Under the pieces are notes generated by a model, which saw only the letters and a program-made list of their open reading frames with translations, did not search any database and was not told the DNA's origin. Shown one piece after another: positions 1-6,605 of a stretch of 9,747 bases of DNA (the stretch's first letter is position 1; each line of letters starts with the position of its first letter). The translations under genes and the position numbers were made by a program. The DNA lies in assembly GCF_036655075.1 (NCBI RefSeq), contig NZ_JAVVQU010000068.1, forward strand, positions 1-9,747, given 5' to 3'. The stretch comes from Holtiella sp036655075 (GTDB lineage Bacteria > Bacillota > Clostridia > Lachnospirales > Cellulosilyticaceae).

Positions 1-83
1 ATTATTCATCAAACATTTATATTTTAGCAGTATATCTGTTAAATAGACCCAACTATATTTTTCATTATTACTTTTTATTCATA

Positions 84-113
84 TTGACATCTAAGTATTC
101 AAAATGTTAACAT
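84..113 (+). promoter_or_regulatory. Putative sigma-A promoter of citrate synthase
   Basis: A perfect -35 box TTGACA lies at 84-89. It is followed, after 18 bases, by TAACAT at 108-113 (four of six matches to TATAAT). Transcription would start near 120 and give a leader of about 35 bases. The remaining upstream DNA (1-83) is AT-rich; I see no gene, hairpin or operator in it that I can support. The -10 box is imperfect, and the AT-rich 114-130 stretch offers alternatives, so the -35 is the firmer half of this call. Confidence 0.55.
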
Positions 114-156
114 TAATTATATTATATTTTGATAAATAATTAAAAGGGGGTATTTT

Positions 157-1527
157 ATGGCAGATTTCAACACTATTTATGACTCTTGTGGCTTATTAGA
201 TGAACTTACAGGGTTAGCCCGAGAGAACAATTATATCGACCCTACTCTTTTTAGTAAACACGCAGTCAAGCGCGGACTACGTGACTTAGATGGAAGAGGT
301 GTACTTGTAGGTTTGACCGAAATTGGTGAAGTCAACTCGTATATGCAAGTAGATGGCAAATCCATTCCTGCACCTGGACACCTTATTTATCGTGGTATTG
401 ATATTGAAGATATTACAAAAGGGTATTTATCTGATGGGCGCTTCGGATTCGAAGAAACGACTTATCTTTTACTCTTTGGCAAACTACCTACAGCTACAGC
501 ACTTAAGCATTTTCAAAACTTATTAGGTGAAGCGCGCAAGCTTCCTGATGACTTTGTACGAGATATGATTCTTAAGGCACCTAGCAAAGACATTATGAAT
601 AGCATGGCAAGAAGTGTCCTCGCCCTTTATAGCTATGACGAAAGCAATCCGGACGATACCTCTTTAACCAATGTTCTTAAGCAATGTATTAAACTTATTG
701 CAACTTTTCCTTCTTTAGCTGTCTATGGCTATCAAGCTTATGCCCATTACCACAGCAACCAAAGCCTTTACATTCACACACCTCAGCCCGAGCTCTCTAC
801 TGCTGAAAATATACTTTATATGTTGCGCCCTGATAGCAAGTATACGCAACTCGAAGCTACACTTCTTGACTTAGCACTAATTCTCCATGCCGAACATGGT
901 GGCGGGAATAACTCAACTTTCACCACTCACCTTGTCACGTCTTCTGGTACAGACACCTATTCTTCTATTGCAGCAGCACTTGGTTCCCTCAAAGGCCCCA
1001 AACATGGTGGTGCCAACCTAAAAGTTGTCAAAATGTTTGAGGATATGCGTGAAACTATCCAAGACTGGGAAGATGAAGATGCCATCTGTGACTACTTAAC
1101 TAAGCTCCTTAATAAGGAAGCTTTTGATAAGGCCGGTCTTATTTATGGGATTGGTCATGCCGTTTACTCTGTATCTGACCCTCGTGCCGTCATCTTAAAA
1201 GAGTACGCAGGCAAGCTAGCAAAAGCTAAAGGGATTGAAGATGAATTTGAGTTCTATACCCGCATCGAGCGTCTTGCGCCTCAAGTAATTAGTCATGCCC
1301 GTAAAATGTATAAAGGGGTTAGTGCTAACGTAGATTTCTACTCTGGTTTTGTTTACAGCATGCTAGACTTACCGTTAGAACTCTACACACCTATCTTTGC
1401 CATTGCCAGAATCTCTGGTTGGAGTGCACATCGTATTGAAGAACTTGTGAATGCGGGCAAGATTATTCGTCCTGCCTACAAGAGCGTTGCCGAAAAACGT
1501 GAATACACAGCACTTGGCACACGTTAG
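157..1527 (+). CDS. Citrate synthase
   Basis: Condenses oxaloacetate with acetyl-CoA to citrate in the cytoplasm; in anaerobic Clostridia this usually feeds the oxidative branch to 2-oxoglutarate and glutamate rather than a full TCA cycle. The 456-residue protein carries the whole citrate synthase fold. The catalytic His is in LHAEHGG (His247), the second His in GPKHGGAN (His283) and the catalytic Asp in NVDFYSG (Asp393), matching the His/His/Asp triad of the family. IYRGIDIED near residue 78 and SVSDPRA near residue 340 are further family motifs. The length and the roughly 60-residue N-terminal extension before the IPAPG segment are usual for the clostridial form. The start is firm: AAAAGGGGG at 142-150 sits 6 bases before the ATG. 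It appears monocistronic, with its own promoter and terminator. I leave the symbol empty because gltA, citZ and citA are all used for this family. Confidence 0.96.
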   Translation: MADFNTIYDSCGLLDELTGLARENNYIDPTLFSKHAVKRGLRDLDGRGVLVGLTEIGEVNSYMQVDGKSIPAPGHLIYRGIDIEDITKGYLSDGRFGFEETTYLLLFGKLPTATALKHFQNLLGEARKLPDDFVRDMILKAPSKDIMNSMARSVLALYSYDESNPDDTSLTNVLKQCIKLIATFPSLAVYGYQAYAHYHSNQSLYIHTPQPELSTAENILYMLRPDSKYTQLEATLLDLALILHAEHGGGNNSTFTTHLVTSSGTDTYSSIAAALGSLKGPKHGGANLKVVKMFEDMRETIQDWEDEDAICDYLTKLLNKEAFDKAGLIYGIGHAVYSVSDPRAVILKEYAGKLAKAKGIEDEFEFYTRIERLAPQVISHARKMYKGVSANVDFYSGFVYSMLDLPLELYTPIFAIARISGWSAHRIEELVNAGKIIRPAYKSVAEKREYTALGTR

Positions 1528-1567
1528 TTGACCTATTTTTATCAGCTAACCCACTTTCTCAGTATAC

Positions 1568-1605
1568 AAAAAGGGTTCTCCTCATTATTTTGGAGAACCC
1601 TTTTT
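1568..1605. terminator. Bidirectional intrinsic terminator
   Basis: A perfect 14-bp stem (1568-1581 paired with 1592-1605, loop 1582-1591) has a GC-rich core GGGTTCTCC/GGAGAACCC flanked by A and T tracts. Read rightward it ends citrate synthase 41 bases after its stop; read leftward it ends the histidine kinase remnant, whose stop codon (1604-1606) lies in the edge of the stem. Confidence 0.9.
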
Positions 1606-2392
1606 ATGATTCAGCACGTTTAAATGTCATCACTACTTTGAACAAATCCCCATCGATATACACTTCAAAGCGCCCTCCTTGTAACTCCGTGAGATTTTTA
1701 GCAATAGCTAATCCTAGGCCTGAACCTTCTCTATGTCTTGATTCATCCCCTCTTTTGAAACGCTCAATAATTTCCTCAGCCGTAAAGTTCATCTGCCATC
1801 TAGCTCACACATGACTTTTTCATCAGGTAAATTCACCTTAAATTGCAAGGTACTTGCACCAATCTTCTCCGCCATTTCTCCTAAGGTCTGATTCAAAAGA
1901 GCGACTAAGTTAATTTTTTCTTTAGTGAGTTCAACATTTCCACTTGCCGTTTTACTTGCCTCAAACAAATCTTCAATCAATATCTTAAGCCGCTTAGATT
2001 TTCTATCTAATATCTCAACATACGCTTGTTGTGTTTCCTTGCTTAATTCTTTATCCTTGAGCAAATCTACATAATTAATAATAGAAGTGAGTGGTGTTTT
2101 TAAATCATGGGAAACATTTGAAATAAGTTCTGTCTTCATACGTTGACTAACAAGTTCTTTATGCACCGCACTTTGCAACCCTTCATCAATTACATCACTG
2201 TCATATCCCACAATGACAATAGCACCAATACCCACACTATAGCCAAGTAAGATTAAAATCCCCTTTCCAACTCTTTCTTCCCTTTTATACCAATTATACG
2301 CTTTTTCATATGATTTAAATCTAGCATAAAGCCTATCAAGACTAAACTTCCAATAAATATAACACTTCAACCACCAAAATTTTATATCCCAT
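1604..2392 (-). pseudogene. Collapsed two-component locus: response-regulator start fused to a broken histidine kinase
   Basis: Remnant of a membrane sensor kinase of a type frequent in Lachnospiraceae. The frame at 1789-2370 holds one membrane helix (GILILLGYSVGIGAIVIVGY) and then a complete HisKA dimerisation domain with the phospho-acceptor His in NVSHDLKTPLTSIINYVDLL. It stops right after CELDGR. A different frame (1604-1792) resumes at NFTAEEIIERFKRGDESRH with the ATPase G2 box GSGLGLAIAKNL and runs to the normal C-terminus. By family knowledge about 45-50 residues, including the N box (NLxxN), are missing between the two, so a frameshifting deletion is inferred at about 1789-1803. The N-terminal side is also too short: the usual several membrane helices and sensor segment are absent and no ATG is in frame (the 2370 start would be TTG). 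An ATG at 2392 with GGGAGGG at 2397-2403 begins another frame, MGYKILVVE, which resembles the start of a response regulator and closes at 2345. It cannot make a working kinase unless the assembly is wrong. Confidence 0.85.
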
Positions 2393-2513
2393 TTTGCCCT
2401 CCCTTTTCTACTTATTTTAATATCGCATAACTTTTCAAAGAAATAAGCCTCCTAATTCCTAAATTTTTCTTAAGATTGCACATGAATCTACAAACAAATC
2501 TATTTTTCTCATC

Positions 2514-2558
2514 AAAAAGAGCTATAAAACTAATCAAATACTTAGTTTTATAGCTCTT
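2514..2558 (-). terminator. valS: Intrinsic terminator of the valS unit
   Basis: A perfect 17-bp stem (2517-2533 with 2542-2558, loop of 8) lies 15 bases past the valS stop on the minus strand. The T run after the stem is short (CTTTTTGATG). The stem is AT-rich apart from GAGC, but its length makes it convincing. From here to the two-component remnant (2393-2513) I see no gene, only leftover upstream DNA of that locus. Confidence 0.8.
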
Positions 2559-2573
2559 CTATTCAAGAGGTTA

Positions 2574-5216
2574 TTATTTATTGAATTTTTCTAAGCGTGC
2601 TGCAACTTCTGCAAGCATTGCTTCGTATTTAGCTTGTTTAGCTTTTTCTTCTTCAATGAGTTTTTCTGGTGCTTTCGCTACGAAACCTTGGTTAGAAAGT
2701 TTTTTCACTACACGGTCAACTTCTCCTTGAAGTTTAGCTTTTTCTTTTGTTAAACGTTCGATTTCTTTTTCAAAATCTACAAGTTCAGCAAGTGGAATGA
2801 ATAAAGATGCTTTTGGAATAATTGTTGATACTGCATCTTCATCAATGCCTGCTTTATCTCCTTGAATAATAACTTCTGATGCAGATGCAAGTGTTGCAAA
2901 GAATACTTTACCACGCGCAAAGATATCTTGTACTGTGGCATCTTCTGATACTACAAATACTTGTGCTTTTCTTGATGGCGGTACATTCATTTCACTTCTT
3001 ACGTTACGGATAGAACGTACAGCTTCTTTAATAAGAGAGATTTCTTGTTCTTCTGTTTCAAAGTGCCATGCTTCTTGGTATACTGGCCAGCTAGAAATCA
3101 TGATACTTTCTTCTTGGTCTTGAAGTCCCATGAAGATTTCTTCTGTGATAAATGGCATGTATGGGTGAAGCATTTTAAGCACGTTAATCATAACTGTTTT
3201 AAGTGTCCAAAGTGCTGCATGACGTGTTGGGTCTTCTTGGTTGTAAAGACGAGGTTTCACCATTTCGATGTACCAGTCACAGAACTCTTCCCAAGCGAAG
3301 TCGTAAAGTTTTTGAACAGCAATACCTAAATCGTATTTGTCCATGTTATCTGTTACTTCTACTGCTAAGTCATTTACTTTTGAAAGAATCCATTTGTCTG
3401 CTGCTGTTAAGTCCTCAAGTTTTACTTGAAGATTTGCATCTTCGTTTTCGTAGTTCATAAGGATGAAACGTGTTGCATTCCAAAGTTTGTTTCCGAAGTT
3501 ACGGTTAGCTTCTACACGTTCGTAGTAGAAACGCATATCGTTTCCTGGTGCATTACCTGTAATAAGTGTAAGTCTAAGCGCATCTGCACCGTATTGGTCG
3601 ATAACTTCAAGTGGATCGATACCATTTCCAAGAGATTTACTCATTTTACGTCCTTCAGCGTCACGTACAAGACCATGAATTAATACATCTTTGAATGGTA
3701 CTTCGCCCATTTGTTCAATACCTGAGAATACCATACGTACAACCCAGAAGAAGATAATATCGTATCCTGTTACAAGTACACTTGTAGGATAGAAGTGTTG
3801 TAATTCTTCTGTGTTATCTGGCCAACCAAGTGTTGAAAATGGCCATAATGCAGAGCTGAACCATGTATCTAATGAATCTTCATCTTGAACGAGGTGTGTA
3901 TGGCCACATTTGCTACATGCTTCTGGCATGCTACGTGCAATCGTTACTTCACCACATTCTTCGCAGTAATAAGCTGGAATTCTATGCCCCCACCAAAGTT
4001 GACGAGAAATACACCAGTCACGGATATTTTCTAACCAGTTAAGGTAAGTTTTACCGAAACGCTCTGGTACAAAGCGTAAGTCACCTTTGTGAAGGGCTTC
4101 AATAGCAGGTTTTGCCATTTCTTCCATACGTACAAACCATTGTGCTTTGATCATTGGTTCAATAACAGTTTTACAACGGTCATGTGTCCCTACATTGTGC
4201 ATGTGTGGTTGGATTTTGATAAGAAGACCTAATTCTTCTAAGTCTTTAAGCATTGCCTTACGTGCTTCATAACGGTCCATACCTGCATATTTACCTGCTA
4301 AGTCATTCATTGTTCCGTCATCATTCATAACGCAAATTTCTTCTAAGTTGTTGCGACGTCCTACTTCGAAGTCGTTAGGGTCATGTGCTGGTGTAATTTT
4401 AACAACACCTGTACCAAATTCTTGGTCTACATAGTGGTCAGCAATCACTGGGATTTCTCTATCTGTAAGTGGTAATTTAAGCATTTTACCTACTAAGTGT
4501 GCATAACGCTCATCTTTTGGATTAACCGCTACAGCAGTATCTCCAAGTAATGTTTCTGGACGTGTTGTTGCAAGTTCAACAAACTCATCACTTCCTACTA
4601 CTGGGTAACGTAAGTGGTAGAAGTTCCCTTGGCTTTCAACGTGTTCAACTTCTGCTTCTGAAATAGTTGTTCCACATACTGGACACCAGTTAACAATTCT
4701 AGAACCTTTGTAGATGTACCCTTTTTCGTAAAGTTTGATAAATACTTCTTGAACAGCTTTTGATAAGCCCTCATCCATTGTAAAGCGTTCTCTTTCCCAG
4801 TCACATGAAGAACCAAGTTTTTTAAGCTGCCCAATGATTGTGCCGCCGTATTGTTCTTTCCATTCCCACGCACGTTCTAAGAAACCTTCACGTCCGATAT
4901 CTTCTTTTCTAATCCCTTCTTCAGCCATTTTTGCAACGATTTTAACTTCTGTTGCAATACTTGCATGGTCTGTTCCTGGCATCCAAAGTGTGTTGTACCC
5001 TTGCATACGTTTGTAACGAATGAGAATATCTTGTAATGTGTTATCAAGGGCATGCCCCATATGGAGTTGTCCTGTTATGTTTGGTGGTGGAATAACGATT
5101 GTAAAAGGCTCTTTCTCCTTATCTACTTCTGCATGGAAATACCCCTTATCCATCCACTTTTTATAAAGTCTTTCTTCAACGGTACTTGGATCATAAATCT
5201 TTTCTAAGTTACTCAT
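2574..5216 (-). CDS. valS: Valyl-tRNA synthetase
   Basis: Class I aminoacyl-tRNA synthetase that charges tRNA-Val with valine and edits mischarged threonine; cytoplasmic and essential. The N-terminal PPPNITGQLHMGHAL carries the HIGH signature (HMGH at about residues 52-55), GTDHASIATEV follows it, and KMSKS is at 524-528. Between them is the CP1 editing domain (ATTRPETLLGDTAVAVNP, GTGVVKITPAHDPND) and Cys pairs (WCPVC, YYCEEC, CSKCG) that look like zinc sites. The C-terminus is a Lys/Glu-rich coiled coil (about 800-880), the tRNA-binding arm typical of bacterial ValRS. Length 880 fits the family. A GTG 27 bases further upstream is in frame, but the ribosome binding site AAAGGAGG lies between the two and points to the ATG at 5214-5216 with a 9-base spacer. 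It is the distal gene of the T-box unit, 79 bases after the small membrane protein gene. Confidence 0.97.
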   Translation of the reverse strand: MSNLEKIYDPSTVEERLYKKWMDKGYFHAEVDKEKEPFTIVIPPPNITGQLHMGHALDNTLQDILIRYKRMQGYNTLWMPGTDHASIATEVKIVAKMAEEGIRKEDIGREGFLERAWEWKEQYGGTIIGQLKKLGSSCDWERERFTMDEGLSKAVQEVFIKLYEKGYIYKGSRIVNWCPVCGTTISEAEVEHVESQGNFYHLRYPVVGSDEFVELATTRPETLLGDTAVAVNPKDERYAHLVGKMLKLPLTDREIPVIADHYVDQEFGTGVVKITPAHDPNDFEVGRRNNLEEICVMNDDGTMNDLAGKYAGMDRYEARKAMLKDLEELGLLIKIQPHMHNVGTHDRCKTVIEPMIKAQWFVRMEEMAKPAIEALHKGDLRFVPERFGKTYLNWLENIRDWCISRQLWWGHRIPAYYCEECGEVTIARSMPEACSKCGHTHLVQDEDSLDTWFSSALWPFSTLGWPDNTEELQHFYPTSVLVTGYDIIFFWVVRMVFSGIEQMGEVPFKDVLIHGLVRDAEGRKMSKSLGNGIDPLEVIDQYGADALRLTLITGNAPGNDMRFYYERVEANRNFGNKLWNATRFILMNYENEDANLQVKLEDLTAADKWILSKVNDLAVEVTDNMDKYDLGIAVQKLYDFAWEEFCDWYIEMVKPRLYNQEDPTRHAALWTLKTVMINVLKMLHPYMPFITEEIFMGLQDQEESIMISSWPVYQEAWHFETEEQEISLIKEAVRSIRNVRSEMNVPPSRKAQVFVVSEDATVQDIFARGKVFFATLASASEVIIQGDKAGIDEDAVSTIIPKASLFIPLAELVDFEKEIERLTKEKAKLQGEVDRVVKKLSNQGFVAKAPEKLIEEEKAKQAKYEAMLAEVAARLEKFNK

Positions 5217-5295
5217 CTTTATAAACCTCCTTTTATTTGACACAACTTATTAGTTGAACTTCATGCAAATCTTCTTATTCTTGTGTTGAGGATGA

Positions 5296-5493
5296 CTACA
5301 ATATCAAAAACAATAAACCTACTAGTGAGACAATAAACCCTGCTACTTTGACAGCAATGATGCCACCTTGTGCTAAAAGTTCCATCTCTTCTTGGTCTTG
5401 CTTTTCTAGCTTGACTTTGGCAAGCACGATACGGCGTGCCGCAAAGACGAGCATGACGCCTATGACCAAAAGTACAAATCCTACAGCTTGCAC
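5296..5493 (-). CDS. Small two-helix membrane protein, unrecognised
   Basis: I do not recognise this protein. From the GTG at 5491-5493 it is 65 residues: a hydrophobic helix (about 3-20, AVGFVLLVIGVMLVF), a charged middle (about 21-43: RR, then KVKLEKQDQEEMELL) and a second helix to the C-terminus (about 44-65, ending SLVGLLFLIL). This is a hairpin topology, probably with both ends on the same side of the membrane. The start is uncertain. The frame opens at an ATG (5542-5544, 82 residues), but that ATG is inside the T-box terminator hairpin, and its extra LFFVAFFVF is simply the terminator T tract translated. GAGGTG (5499-5504) precedes the GTG by 5 bases, so I prefer that start. It sits between the valine T-box and valS on the same strand, so both genes should be induced when uncharged tRNA-Val accumulates. 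That could mean a role linked to valine or stress, or mere carriage. Confidence 0.6.
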   Translation of the reverse strand: MQAVGFVLLVIGVMLVFAARRIVLAKVKLEKQDQEEMELLAQGGIIAVKVAGFIVSLVGLLFLIL

Positions 5494-5532
5494 AAAACCA
5501 CCTCTTCCCACCCGAAATACAAAAAAGGCAAC

Positions 5533-5569
5533 AAAAAAGAGCATTCTCCTCCTAAGGACGAAAATGCTC
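5533..5569 (-). terminator. T-box attenuator hairpin
   Basis: Competing terminator of the T-box. A 10-bp stem (GAGCATTTTC with GAGAATGCTC, one G-U pair), extended by CC/GG over a TTA loop, is followed by six Ts (5538-5533). The 5' arm begins directly at the end of the T-box sequence, so antiterminator and terminator are mutually exclusive. The 3' arm contains AGGAGG (5553-5548) and an ATG (5544-5542), so hairpin folding would hide that initiation signal as well as stop transcription. Confidence 0.9.
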
Positions 5570-5765
5570 GCGGTACCACCTTAATTCCAGCTATCACTGG
5601 CTCTCTTCGCTATAACGGGCTCTCCCGCCGCTTTCTACTTAAAGTTCAAAAGCAGTGCTCCAAAGCTACCTTCTAATAGTCTTATGTAAGAAACCTTTCA
5701 GCTTGTAAGTCTCTCTCTCTAAACACAGGGGCTACTATACTCCTCTTCTTCATTGCATGTATTTC
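5533..5765 (-). promoter_or_regulatory. T-box leader, probably valine-specific
   Basis: Transcription-attenuating riboswitch that senses uncharged tRNA. Reading 5' to 3' on the minus strand, Stem I has a kink-turn (AUGA at 5753-5750 with GGA on the return strand), the AGUA of the specifier loop (5741-5738), the distal AGAGAG motif (5720-5715) and GCUGAAAGGU in the terminal loop area. The returning specifier strand is GAAGGUAG. The canonical T-box AAGGUGGUACCGCG is at 5582-5569. In its bulge, UGGU (5578-5575) pairs with an ACCA tRNA end, i.e. discriminator base A as in tRNA-Val; glycine T-boxes have UGGA. The specifier can be read as GUA (Val, 5669-5667) or, one base earlier, GGU (Gly); the bulge and downstream valS favour Val. 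CCAG/CUGG and CGGG/CCCG hairpins fill the linker. The leader ends in the terminator at 5533-5569. Confidence 0.93.
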
Positions 5766-5782
5766 GATATGATATTACTAAC

Positions 5783-5811
5783 ATTTTATGCATCTTGCTT
5801 TTCTTTGTCAA
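5783..5811 (-). promoter_or_regulatory. Promoter of the T-box-valS unit inside the HAD gene end
   Basis: On the minus strand TTGACA (5811-5806) is followed after exactly 17 bases by TAAAAT (5788-5783), a near-consensus sigma-A promoter. Its -35 lies in the last codons of the HAD phosphatase and its -10 overlaps that gene's stop codon. Transcription would begin near 5776, a few bases before T-box Stem I, the position expected for a T-box leader promoter. Confidence 0.85.
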
Positions 5812-6487
5812 GTAGGCTGATGTATTCTTCAATACTTTTTGTATATTTAGGCCCTTCTAATAGCTCAATAAGTTCATCAATTGCTTGAATTTGATAAGTG
5901 GCATCTTTTATTTCATCTTTTCCAAACCCATATAGAGCCGCAACATAAGGAAGTCCATTCCATGCAGCAGCCTCTAAGTCATGAATACGGTCACCTACAA
6001 CAACAGTATCCATGCCTTCATATAGGCTTACTATCTTCTTGAGTAGTTCTGGCTTTTCTAACCCATTATCTTTGACACACTCTGTGTAATCAATATACGG
6101 GGTAATGTGTAACACTTCTAATGCACTTTCTAGATAAAGCCTTGAGCAGTTACTGTACAACACAAGCTTATACCCTTTTTCATAAAGAGCCTTAAAGGTA
6201 GACTCTACCCCTGGAAAGGCCTTTCCATAGCCTTGCATGGCTTGCCTTACATTGACTCTATTTTGAGTACGAATAGCTTCCCAATCCAAATAGCACACCT
6301 CGTCTAACACCACTTTGTAAAAGTCTTCCGCTGTTGCTCCTAAGTTTGCACGGATACAAGCTTCATCTACACGGTAAGTGTATCCCATCATTTCCAAGGT
6401 ACAGTTCATATTATAGGTATTAAAACAAACAGAATCGAGTAACGTTCCATCTATATCAAAAATCACGAGTTTTATATTATTAAGCAT
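5786..6487 (-). CDS. HAD-family hydrolase, phosphoglycolate phosphatase-like
   Basis: Haloacid-dehalogenase superfamily phosphatase of the Gph/beta-phosphoglucomutase-like branch. Four motifs are visible in the 233-residue protein: motif I VIFDIDGTLLDS (nucleophile Asp11, general acid Asp13), motif II VLYSNCS (about 109-115), the motif III Lys in LEKPELL (Lys145) and motif IV VVVGDRIHDLEAA (Asp166, Asp170) for magnesium. A helical cap (about 20-85) lies between motifs I and II. The substrate cannot be read from sequence; phosphoglycolate or another small phosphate ester is typical. I start it at the ATG at 6485-6487, preceded by AGAAGGA with a 5-base spacer. A longer in-frame start at 6553 lies inside the hairpin that follows the S1 gene and adds 22 unrelated residues, so I reject it. 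It follows the S1 gene by 118 bases; I found no clear promoter of its own. No terminator separates it from the T-box leader. Confidence 0.88.
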   Translation of the reverse strand: MLNNIKLVIFDIDGTLLDSVCFNTYNMNCTLEMMGYTYRVDEACIRANLGATAEDFYKVVLDEVCYLDWEAIRTQNRVNVRQAMQGYGKAFPGVESTFKALYEKGYKLVLYSNCSRLYLESALEVLHITPYIDYTECVKDNGLEKPELLKKIVSLYEGMDTVVVGDRIHDLEAAAWNGLPYVAALYGFGKDEIKDATYQIQAIDELIELLEGPKYTKSIEEYISLLDKEKQDA

Positions 6488-6532
6488 CTTTATCCTTCTT
6501 TCTACAAAGCAACTTATATTGGAGGCATAAGA

Positions 6533-6583
6533 AAGGACCAGCAGCTTTCTCATTCTCTAGAATATGAAAGCGACCAGCCCCTT
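6533..6583 (-). terminator. Weak putative terminator after the S1 gene
   Basis: Imperfect hairpin 22 bases past the S1-protein stop on the minus strand: AAGGG pairs with the distal TCCTT, and GCTTTC with GAAAGC around a loop containing ATTCT/AGAAT, with an unpaired internal section between. It is followed by CTTTCTTATG, a poor T run. The heptamer GACCAGC (plus strand) occurs at both shoulders as a direct repeat. Partial readthrough into the HAD gene seems likely. Confidence 0.4.
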
Positions 6584-6605
6584 ATCTCACTTTAAGTTCT
6601 ATCTC

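Noticed and set aside
1..83. Possible divergent gene start (minus-strand ATG at 7-9)
   Set aside because: There is no ribosome binding site before it and only two codons are inside the window.
1590..1814. Plus-strand frame opening in the terminator after citrate synthase
   Set aside because: It is antisense to the kinase ATPase fragment, and its apparent start is in the terminator stem.
2935..3683. Several overlapping plus-strand reading frames of 60-95 codons
   Set aside because: They lie antisense inside valS, have no ribosome binding sites and give Cys/Leu/Phe/His-rich nonsense; they are shadows of valS codons.
5348..5676. Plus-strand reading frames across the small membrane gene and the T-box leader
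   Set aside because: They cover the antisense of a structured RNA and of a minus-strand gene, and have Ser/Thr/Lys-rich low-complexity sequence with no convincing start signal.
5706..5722. CTCTCTCTCT microsatellite-like stretch
   Set aside because: On the minus strand this is the AGAGAG motif of T-box Stem I, so it is functional RNA structure and not a repeat tract.
6488..6553. N-terminal extension of the HAD protein (22 residues)
   Set aside because: The upstream ATG lies in the hairpin following the S1 gene and lacks a ribosome binding site, while the internal ATG has AGAAGGA at a good distance and the family-typical N-terminus.
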